From Flavobacteriaceae bacterium (GTDB taxonomy: Bacteria > Bacteroidota > Bacteroidia > Flavobacteriales > Flavobacteriaceae), in the NCBI GenBank assembly GCA_029247985.1, contig JAQWKF010000120.1, forward strand, positions 1 to 5,997: a stretch of 5,997 bases of DNA, read 5' to 3'. Under the pieces are notes generated by a model. The model was not told the origin of the DNA. It searched no databases and saw only the letters and a program-made list of their open reading frames with translations. Below are positions 1 through 5,997 of the stretch, piece by piece (the first letter of the stretch is position 1; each line of letters opens with the position of its first letter). The position numbers and the translations under genes were made by a program.

Positions 1-786
1 GAAAGCTGGGTGATAAACCCCATCCACTTGTCTTATTGGCAAAAAGACAGTCCAATTGCTGCGATGAGCGGATTTAACTCTCAAGTAACCCATGTGAAAG
101 ACTTCGCTTTGTTTGCTGCTGTACAAGAAGTGTTTACAGAAGAAACACCATGGTGGGATCAGAAAATGAACAAAATTTATAAGGTTTTTCAAAATGATTT
201 CGTTTATGCAAACCCCAATGATTTGATGGTTTTTTTAGAAAATCACGATACTACTCGAATCAATGAGCTAGTTGATTTTGAAAATTACAAGCTTATGACT
301 ACTCTTTTGGCGACTGTCCGTGGTGTGCCACAAACCTATTATGGCACAGAAATTTCTATTAAGGGTTCCAAAGAAAAAGGGGATGCAGATCTACGTAAAG
401 ATTTTCCAGGAGGATGGCCTGATGATTTACGAAGTGCATTTACACGAATGGGAAGAACAGCTACCGAAAACAAATACTTCGATTTTACAGCGCAACTTTT
501 TAATTGGCGAAAATCAGAGCCGGTTATTCATTACGGTAAGACCATGCACTATGCCCCTCAAAACGAAGTTTATGTGTATTTTAGGTATACAGACACCAAG
601 TCGATTATGGTGATTCTCAACGCAAACGACGAAGCCCAAACCTTAGATCTTAGTCGTTTTAAACAGCGTATAGGCTCCACTACAAAAGCAAACGATGTAT
701 TTAGTGGAGCTCTTGTCCACCTATCTAAATCATTAAAAATACCTCCAAAAAGTAGTAGAATAATTTCATTTAAAACCTCAATGTAA
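1..786 (+). CDS. Cyclomaltodextrinase/neopullulanase-like GH13 alpha-amylase family enzyme, C-terminal part (5' end outside window)
   Basis: This is the last 261 codons of a GH13 enzyme that hydrolyses alpha-1,4 (and possibly alpha-1,6) bonds in maltodextrins, cyclodextrins or pullulan. The frame is open from base 1, so the true start lies upstream; the GTG at position 10 is an internal valine. The fragment opens with ESWV, matching GH13 region III (GE-S/T-W), so the first codon probably encodes the general acid glutamate. Region IV is LENHDTTR, with the transition-state-stabilising Asp at codon 83 (247-249). GVPQTYYGTE and RKDFPGGW are typical of Bacteroidota cyclomaltodextrinases and of SusA. 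The last 80 or so residues form a beta-rich C-terminal domain. About 350 residues, including the nucleophile, should be upstream if it resembles SusA (about 617 residues, from memory). SusA works in the periplasm; the location here cannot be judged without the N-terminus. The exact substrate is unresolved. Confidence 0.93.
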   Translation, partial: ESWVINPIHLSYWQKDSPIAAMSGFNSQVTHVKDFALFAAVQEVFTEETPWWDQKMNKIYKVFQNDFVYANPNDLMVFLENHDTTRINELVDFENYKLMTTLLATVRGVPQTYYGTEISIKGSKEKGDADLRKDFPGGWPDDLRSAFTRMGRTATENKYFDFTAQLFNWRKSEPVIHYGKTMHYAPQNEVYVYFRYTDTKSIMVILNANDEAQTLDLSRFKQRIGSTTKANDVFSGALVHLSKSLKIPPKSSRIISFKTSM

Positions 787-788
787 TG
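784..788 (+). promoter_or_regulatory. Stop/start overlap (TAATG) coupling the two GH13 genes
   Basis: The stop codon TAA of the upstream GH13 gene shares its last base with the ATG of the next gene. No Shine-Dalgarno-like sequence is visible before the ATG. The arrangement implies one transcript and probably translational coupling by reinitiation, which is an inference from layout. Confidence 0.75.
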
Positions 789-2126
789 CGAATCTTATAT
801 ACCATAATTCTTAGCTCTGTACTTCTGGTTTCTTGCCACAACAACTCTGGCGAAAGCCAACATCAAGTTGTCGTTTCTGATGCATTTTTATCAAAAGCGG
901 TTATTTATGAAGTCAATGTGCGGCAGTACACAAAAGAAGGCACCTTTAAAGCATTTGCCACACATTTACCCAAGCTCAAAGAATTGGGCGTTGACATTCT
1001 TTGGTTTATGCCTATACATCCCATTGGAAAATTAAAGCGAAAAGGTGAGTTAGGAAGCTATTACTCTATAAGCGATTACAGAGGAGTAAATCCAGAATTT
1101 GGCACACTCGATGACTTTAAATCTTTGGTAGATGCGGCACATGATCTAGATATGCTAGTCATGATTGATTTAGTCGCAGGTCATACGGCTTGGGATCATT
1201 CATGGATTTCTACACATCCAGAGTGGTACCTAAAAGATGACCTAGGCAATATTATACCCCCAAACCCAGACTGGACAGATGTTGCAGGACTGAACTTTGA
1301 AAATAAGGATATGTTGCAAGCACTGGAAAACGATATGGCCTATTGGGTAGCAGAAGTAGGCATCGATGGGTATCGTTGTGATGCTGCATACAATATTTCC
1401 ATTCCTTTTTGGAAAAAAGCAATCGCAAGGCTTAATAGTATCAAGCCCGTAGTGATGCTCGCCGAGTCAGACGGAAACCATAAAGGCGGCTATCCACTAA
1501 TCGAACTCTTTGAGTTATCATATGATTGGCCTGGACATGCTGTCTTAAATCAAATAGCTAAGGGAGAACGAAAGGCTTCGGACTTGGAAAAGCACCTTTT
1601 AAGCGTTCAACAAAAATATAGCCCAGAACATTCCGTGATGTCATTTACGACCAACCACGACGAAAACTCATGGAATGGAACTGTTTTTGAGCGATTGGGA
1701 GATGCAGCAGAAATCATGTCGGTATTGACCTATATCATGCCTGGAACGCCCCTCATTTATTCAGGTCAGGAATATGGTTTAGACAAGCGTCTTGCGTTTT
1801 TTGAAAAGGATTTTATACCCAAAAAGGCTTCATCTTATATGGCGCTCTTTACAAAGCTAAACACACTAAAAAAGACCTCAGATGCTTTGGATGTTGGTAA
1901 GGGTGCAGCAGACATTAACTTTCTTGAAAATGAAAATACTGATGTAATTGCTTTGTCGAGAAATAAAGGGGATGATACCCTTATTTTTGTCGGTAACTTA
2001 TCCAATGTACCACAACAAATCTCTCTTGCAGACAACGGCACCTATAGAGATGTTTTTACAGATGAAGAAGTCCAAATAAACAGCTTAAACTTGGGGCCTT
2101 GGGCCTACAGGCTTGTCAAAAAATAA
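786..2126 (+). CDS. GH13 alpha-amylase family lipoprotein (446 aa)
   Basis: This is a predicted membrane-anchored alpha-glucan hydrolase of the GH13 family. The N-terminus is a lipoprotein signal peptide ending in lipobox LVSC, with Cys17 as the acylated residue. A TIM barrel starts near residue 37 (AVIYEVNVRQYT). The GH13 regions are intact: region I DLVAGH (128-133), region II GYRCD with nucleophile Asp199, region III LAES with acid Glu227, and region IV TNHD with Asp292. A short beta-sandwich domain ends the protein (about 365-446). There is no N-terminal carbohydrate-binding domain, and the protein is much shorter than SusG, so it seems to lack the CBM58 insertion. Region I carries Gly132 where Asn is usual in GH13. 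No clear acidic surface-export signal follows Cys17, so surface or periplasmic exposure is open. The start overlaps the previous stop, and the signal peptide begins right there. Alpha-amylase, neopullulanase or glucosidase specificity cannot be decided. Confidence 0.92.
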   Translation: MRILYTIILSSVLLVSCHNNSGESQHQVVVSDAFLSKAVIYEVNVRQYTKEGTFKAFATHLPKLKELGVDILWFMPIHPIGKLKRKGELGSYYSISDYRGVNPEFGTLDDFKSLVDAAHDLDMLVMIDLVAGHTAWDHSWISTHPEWYLKDDLGNIIPPNPDWTDVAGLNFENKDMLQALENDMAYWVAEVGIDGYRCDAAYNISIPFWKKAIARLNSIKPVVMLAESDGNHKGGYPLIELFELSYDWPGHAVLNQIAKGERKASDLEKHLLSVQQKYSPEHSVMSFTTNHDENSWNGTVFERLGDAAEIMSVLTYIMPGTPLIYSGQEYGLDKRLAFFEKDFIPKKASSYMALFTKLNTLKKTSDALDVGKGAADINFLENENTDVIALSRNKGDDTLIFVGNLSNVPQQISLADNGTYRDVFTDEEVQINSLNLGPWAYRLVKK

Positions 2127-2149
2127 ATAATAAAAAAACAATAGCACCC

Positions 2150-4258
2150 ATGCGTTTATTTCAACTTATTTTCGGTATTGCACTTATGATACAACCTGCG
2201 TTAGGGCAGTATTGCCTTTCGCCAAACAAACAAATAAATGTTGCATTTGCTGTAAACAAAAAAGGCGTTCCAACATACCAAATTCAGTACAAGCAAAAGC
2301 CAGTTATCTTGGAAAGCAGTATGGGATTTGAACTTGTCAAGGATGATGACTTGATGGAGAACTTTAAGGTGCTAGATGTTATATATGATACCAAGGACGA
2401 GGTTTGGAACACCGTTTGGGGTGAGGAACGTGAAATACGAAATCATTACAACGAAATGCTCGTAATCCTGCAACAAAAGAAAACAAGCAGGAGAATGAAT
2501 ATTCGTTTTCGTGTTTTTAATGAGGGTGTTGGCTTCAGATATGAGTTTCCCCAACAAGCAGACTTAGGGCACTTTATTATTCAACAGGAACGTACAAGTT
2601 TTACGCTAACTGGCGACCACACGGCACATTGGATTCCTGGAGACTACGACACTCAAGAGTATGATTACACCACATCTAGAATATCTAAAATTGAGTCTTT
2701 ATTTGATGTTGCGCTTACCGGTAATGCTTCACAAGAACAGTTTTCAATAACAGGAGTACAAACAGCTTTGATGCTAAAAACGGATGAAGGGCTTTATATA
2801 AATATTCATGAGGCCGCTTTATTGGATTATCCGGCGATGCATCTAAACTTAACCCCTGATACCTATACTTTTGAATCTTGGCTAACTCCAGATGCGGTAG
2901 GCAATATGGCCTACATGATTGTTCCACACAACACCCCATGGAGAACCGTTATGGTTAGTGATGATGCGCGTGATATTTTGGCCTCCAGAATGACTTATAA
3001 TTTAAATGAACCTTGTGCCATTGAGGATACGTCATGGATAAAACCCATGAAATATATTGGTGTTTGGTGGGAAATGATTACCGGTAAAAGCTCATGGAGT
3101 TACACCGATGACTTTGCCGCCATAAAATTAGGTCAAGTAGATTATAGCGAAGCAATCCCCAATGCCACCCATGGTGCAAACAATGCCAATGTAAAGCGTT
3201 ATATTGATTTTGCAGCAACCCATGGCTTTGACGGCATATTAGTCGAAGGTTGGAATGAGGGATGGGAGGATTGGTTCGGCCATTCCAAAGACTATGTTTT
3301 TGACTTTGTAACTCCTTATCCTGACTTTGATGTCAAAATGTTAAACGCCTACGCCAAAACAAAAGGCGTTGAGCTTATCATGCATCATGAAACGTCATCT
3401 TCAGTTCGCAACTATGAGCGACATATGGATAAGGCCTATCAGTTTATGAAAGACAATGGCTACAACGCTGTAAAGAGTGGTTATGTTGGTGATATTATCC
3501 CAAGAGGGGAACACCACTACAGTCAATTTATTGTTAACCATTACAACTATGCCATCGAGAAAGCAGCTGATTATCAAATCATGATAAATGCACATGAAGC
3601 AGTTCGACCAACAGGAGTTGCTCGAACCTATCCAAATCTCGTAGCAAACGAATCTGCTCGTGGAACTGAGTTTCAAGCCTTTGGTGGATCCAAACCCAAT
3701 CACACCACCATACTCCCCTTTACGCGTCTAATTGGTGGTCCGATGGATTATACTCCTGGTGTATTTGAAATGGACATTAGCAAACTTAACCCAAACAACA
3801 ATTCACGTGTAAATACCACGTTAGCTAATCAATTGGGACTTTATGTAATTATGTATTCGCCGCTGCAAATGGCTGCCGACCTGCCTGAAAATTATGAACG
3901 ATTTAGCGACGCCTTCCAATTTATAAAAGACGTAGCAATTGATTGGGATAGATCTGTTTATTTGGAGGCAGAACCAGGCGAATTTGTCACCATTGCACGA
4001 AAAGCCAAAGACCGTGAGGATTGGTTTGTTGGAAATAGTAATGGCTATAATAAACGAGAAGCCGCTATATATTTGTCTTTTTTAGATAAAGACAAAAAAT
4101 ATATAGCTACCATCTATCGGGATCACAAAAATTCCGATTATAAAACCAATCCTCAAGCCTATGTTATTGAATCAAAAAAGGTTACTTCTCAGACTGTTTT
4201 AAAATTACTTACCGTTCCAGCTGGTGGTTTCGGTATCAAAATAACACCTGACGAATAA
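2150..4258 (+). CDS. susB: SusB-like GH97 alpha-glucosidase (702 aa), secreted
   Basis: This enzyme probably releases glucose from the non-reducing end of malto-oligosaccharides in the periplasm, with inversion of configuration and calcium dependence, as shown for Bacteroides thetaiotaomicron SusB. The ATG at 2150 begins a type I signal peptide (hydrophobic core FGIALMI, cleavage likely after PALG, residue 19). An in-frame TTG at 2099 would place 17 polar residues before it and lie inside the upstream gene, so I reject it. The GH97 N-terminal beta-sandwich spans about 20-285, the TIM barrel about 295-570 and the C-terminal beta domain about 600-700. Key residues are Glu414 (HHET), Glu483 (NAHEA), Glu501 and Glu507 (NESARGTE). 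Each is 25 below SusB Glu439, Glu508, Glu526 and Glu532 as I recall them, matching the bases, acid and calcium ligands. Glu170 (TQEYDY) is a likely further calcium ligand. The length is near SusB (about 738). It lies 23 bases after the GH13 lipoprotein and is last in the operon. Confidence 0.95.
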   Translation: MRLFQLIFGIALMIQPALGQYCLSPNKQINVAFAVNKKGVPTYQIQYKQKPVILESSMGFELVKDDDLMENFKVLDVIYDTKDEVWNTVWGEEREIRNHYNEMLVILQQKKTSRRMNIRFRVFNEGVGFRYEFPQQADLGHFIIQQERTSFTLTGDHTAHWIPGDYDTQEYDYTTSRISKIESLFDVALTGNASQEQFSITGVQTALMLKTDEGLYINIHEAALLDYPAMHLNLTPDTYTFESWLTPDAVGNMAYMIVPHNTPWRTVMVSDDARDILASRMTYNLNEPCAIEDTSWIKPMKYIGVWWEMITGKSSWSYTDDFAAIKLGQVDYSEAIPNATHGANNANVKRYIDFAATHGFDGILVEGWNEGWEDWFGHSKDYVFDFVTPYPDFDVKMLNAYAKTKGVELIMHHETSSSVRNYERHMDKAYQFMKDNGYNAVKSGYVGDIIPRGEHHYSQFIVNHYNYAIEKAADYQIMINAHEAVRPTGVARTYPNLVANESARGTEFQAFGGSKPNHTTILPFTRLIGGPMDYTPGVFEMDISKLNPNNNSRVNTTLANQLGLYVIMYSPLQMAADLPENYERFSDAFQFIKDVAIDWDRSVYLEAEPGEFVTIARKAKDREDWFVGNSNGYNKREAAIYLSFLDKDKKYIATIYRDHKNSDYKTNPQAYVIESKKVTSQTVLKLLTVPAGGFGIKITPDE

Positions 4259-4737
4259 CAGAAAAGCTACCAGATCGAAATCCGAAAATTTACTTAAAAG
4301 GCTTCTTAAGCATTTCTTGAAAAAGTGGAGGTTGACATTTTGCTCTGTATATTGTCCTGACAAAGGTCCGCTTTGAAAATAGCACCAACAAAAAAACGCT
4401 CAAGCAAGCTTGGCGTTTTTTCTTATTGCGCGGTTTATTCGTGACCCAAACTTACGGGAGTTCGAGCTTTACAAAAGAAATCTATTTAATTTTTGACGGA
4501 AATTTTGGGTAGAAAAAAACAGCCACTTCATGGGATGTAGGTTAGTCTGTAAACCAAACTTTTAGTAGATCTAACTTTTTGAGTAAATAATTGAATTTAA
4601 TTAAAAACAGGTTTTATTTAACGAACCAAAAAAGATTATCCTAAAAAATACTTTAAATGTTCTTTTTTAAGATGCATATGTTTTTCAAATTAAATGATAT
4701 TAAATAGTTTGTTATATTGAGTTTGCAATAAAAAATA
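4259..4737. other. Intergenic region between starch operon and uxaA (479 bases)
   Basis: I see no gene here on either strand. The left part holds the terminator at 4391-4421. A patch at about 4427-4468 is unusually GC-rich for its surroundings (22 of 42 bases by hand count). The right part, about 4480-4737, is very AT-rich and should contain the uxaA promoter. No good match to the Bacteroidota promoter consensus (TTTG, 19-21 bases, TAnnTTTG) was found. The nearest is ATAGTTTG at 4704-4711, which has no convincing -33 partner. No tRNA cloverleaf, riboswitch or clear operator palindrome was recognised. Confidence 0.7.
4391..4421 (+). terminator. Rho-independent terminator after the GH97 gene
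   Basis: The hairpin pairs AAAAAACGC (4391-4399) with GCGTTTTTT (4413-4421). After a bulged T at 4400, CAAG (4401-4404) pairs with CTTG (4409-4412) around the four-base loop CAAG. The six-T tract makes it a good intrinsic terminator 132 bases after the GH97 stop. Because the left arm begins with a run of A, it could also work for transcription on the minus strand, but no minus-strand gene is seen next to it. It separates the starch operon from uxaA. Confidence 0.85.
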
Positions 4738-4740
4738 ATG
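4729..4740 (+). promoter_or_regulatory. Start region of uxaA: in-frame stop and A-rich leader
   Basis: A TAA stop at 4729-4731 lies in the same frame just before the ATG at 4738, so translation cannot begin further upstream. The leader is A-rich (AATAAAAAATA) with no Shine-Dalgarno sequence, as is usual in Bacteroidota. The N-terminus that follows aligns with that of E. coli UxaA, supporting this start. Confidence 0.75.
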
Positions 4741-5997
4741 TTTCCAAGTAAAATATTAAGAATTCACTCTACAGATAATATAATAGTCGCATTAACAAAT
4801 TTATCTGAAGGGGATATTGTTGAGTTGGACGGAGTTTCTTTTGCACTTGTGTCTGATGTAAAAGCGAAACATAAGTTTGCTATGCGCAACTTTGCTGTTG
4901 GCGAAGAAATTTATATGTACGGCGTGGTGGTTGGCAAGGCGAAAAATAAAATTATCAAGGGGGAAGTCATAACAACCCAGAATATTGTTCATGAAACCGA
5001 AAGCTATACGGTTCCACAAAATAATATTAATAAAAACTGGACTGCACCCAAATCGGCGCATTTTTCAACACAAACTTTTTTAGGCTATCATCGTGATGAT
5101 GGTCGTGTTGGAACAGAAAATAACTGGCTTGTTATTCCGTTGGTGTTTTGCCAAAATAGAAACATAGAGACACTTCAAAATACCATACGCAAAGGACTAG
5201 GTTATGAGAACCCAAGCAAGCAAAGTTTTGATATGTCCGTTCTGATTGATAAATACAAGTCGGGTGCCTCTGAGCAAGAGTTGATGCGTGCAGACCTGAC
5301 TGCCAACAAGCAGAACAAACAAAAGAACCCACTGTTTCCCAATGTTAACGGCATACACTTTTTAACACATGACGGTGGTTGCGGAGGCTCAACTTCTGAT
5401 GCCGTAACGCTTTGTAATTTACTTGCAGGATATATTAATAATCCTAATGTAGCAGGTGCAACTATTTTGAGCTTGGGTTGCCAACATGCGCAAATGGATA
5501 TTCTTGAACGTGCATTGAAACGTATTGCCCCAGACTCAAAAAAGCCCGTGTATTTTTTAGAGCAACAACAAAGTAGTTCAGAGACAGCATTTATATCCGA
5601 GGCTGTCAAAAAAACATTTGTTGGGCTTATTGAAGCTAACAAAATATCAAGAGAACCAGCTCCGCTGAGTAAGCTTAGCATTGGCTTAGAATGTGGCGGT
5701 TCGGATGGCTTTTCTGGAATTTCTGCCAATCCAACTTTGGGTTATGTTTCTGATTTGGTTGTTGGCCTCGGTGGTGCTGCCATCCTTTCTGAATTTCCCG
5801 AGCTCAACGGAGTTGAACAAGAGCTTATAAACCGATGTGTAGACGTAGATAAAGCACAAAAATTTGCACAAATAATGAAAGCATACAACACCAAAGCAAC
5901 GGCATTAGGAGCTGGATTTTATGCTAATCCTTCCCCTGGAAATATTAAAGATGGGCTTATAACAGACGCCATCAAATCAGCGGGTGCTGCAAAAAAA
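4738..5997 (+). CDS. uxaA: Altronate dehydratase, UxaA family (first 420 codons; 3' end outside window)
   Basis: UxaA is a cytoplasmic metal-dependent dehydratase that turns D-altronate into 2-keto-3-deoxy-D-gluconate in galacturonate breakdown. The N-terminal SAF-type domain (about 7-80, ILRIHSTDNIIVAL, KHKFA) is joined by a polar linker (about 85-112) to the catalytic part. That part starts at FLGYHRDDGRVG (114-125) and includes PLVFCQN (134-140), THDGGCGG (210-217), LGCQHAQ (246-252), LECGGSDGFSG (317-327) and YANPSPGN (395-402). Cys138, Cys215, Cys248, Cys319 and His211 match positions in E. coli UxaA as I remember it (495 residues). About 80-120 residues are missing at the window end. 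Position 127 is Glu (GTEN), where E. coli UxaA has Arg (GVRN). The frame is open to the last base with no frameshift. Galactarate dehydratase (GarD) is related, but the fused SAF domain and motif wording favour altronate. UxaB, UxaC, KdgK or a regulator may follow. Confidence 0.92.
   Translation, partial: MFPSKILRIHSTDNIIVALTNLSEGDIVELDGVSFALVSDVKAKHKFAMRNFAVGEEIYMYGVVVGKAKNKIIKGEVITTQNIVHETESYTVPQNNINKNWTAPKSAHFSTQTFLGYHRDDGRVGTENNWLVIPLVFCQNRNIETLQNTIRKGLGYENPSKQSFDMSVLIDKYKSGASEQELMRADLTANKQNKQKNPLFPNVNGIHFLTHDGGCGGSTSDAVTLCNLLAGYINNPNVAGATILSLGCQHAQMDILERALKRIAPDSKKPVYFLEQQQSSSETAFISEAVKKTFVGLIEANKISREPAPLSKLSIGLECGGSDGFSGISANPTLGYVSDLVVGLGGAAILSEFPELNGVEQELINRCVDVDKAQKFAQIMKAYNTKATALGAGFYANPSPGNIKDGLITDAIKSAGAAKK

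Noticed and set aside
10..12. GTG at position 10 as the start of the first gene.
   Set aside because: The frame is open to base 1 and the residues before it (ESW) belong to GH13 region III, so this is an internal valine.
2099..2149. TTG start at 2099 extending the GH97 protein by 17 residues.
   Set aside because: It begins inside the preceding GH13 gene and would put a polar stretch before a clean signal peptide; ATG at 2150 gives a normal secreted GH97.
4293..4310. Inverted repeat CTTAA / TTAAG after the GH97 stop.
   Set aside because: Short, AT-rich, eight-base loop and no T-tract; expected by chance in such sequence.
4362..4376. Small hairpin CAAAG / CTTTG with a five-base loop.
   Set aside because: Only five pairs and no T-run follows; the real terminator is just downstream.
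4441..4480. Possible tRNA T-arm around GAGTTCGAGC.
   Set aside because: The T-loop resemblance is not supported by a five-pair T-stem, an anticodon arm or an acceptor stem.
4704..4725. Promoter -7 elements ATAGTTTG (4704-4711) and TGAGTTTG (4718-4725) for uxaA.
   Set aside because: Both miss the TA of TAnnTTTG and neither has a TTG/TTTG at the right distance upstream; too weak to call.
5202..5729. A 175-codon open frame on the minus strand.
   Set aside because: It lies wholly inside uxaA, whose + strand translation has clear family motifs throughout; the minus frame has low-complexity Ser/Cys/Leu-rich content and no recognisable domain.

Overview
The window looks like AT-rich chromosomal DNA of a Bacteroidota bacterium, most likely a flavobacterium. 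The signs are the gene content (a SusA-like GH13, a GH13 lipoprotein and a SusB-type GH97 in tandem), A-rich start regions without clear Shine-Dalgarno sequences, and a UxaA of the Bacteroidota type. All recognised genes lie on the + strand.

Positions 1-4258 are the downstream end of a starch/maltodextrin utilisation operon. It starts inside a cyclomaltodextrinase/neopullulanase-like GH13 gene (1-786), whose first visible codon is probably the catalytic general-acid glutamate. A 446-residue GH13 lipoprotein follows, overlapping the previous stop codon by one base (786-2126). After 23 bases comes a 702-residue, secreted, SusB-like GH97 alpha-glucosidase (2150-4258). The two GH13 enzymes probably cut alpha-glucan oligosaccharides and the GH97 enzyme releases glucose from them, all outside the cytoplasm. 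The SusC/SusD importer, regulator and transporter expected for such a locus would lie upstream, outside the window.

Positions 4259-4737 are a 479-base gap with a strong intrinsic terminator (4391-4421) that closes the starch operon. A short, relatively GC-rich patch follows, then a very AT-rich leader.

Positions 4738-5997 are the first 420 codons of an altronate dehydratase (uxaA), cut by the window end. It belongs to galacturonate catabolism in the cytoplasm and probably opens a separate uronate/pectin-use operon. The window is thus a junction between two carbohydrate-use modules. I found no mobile element, CRISPR array, RNA gene or clearly undescribed system; the findings below are modest.
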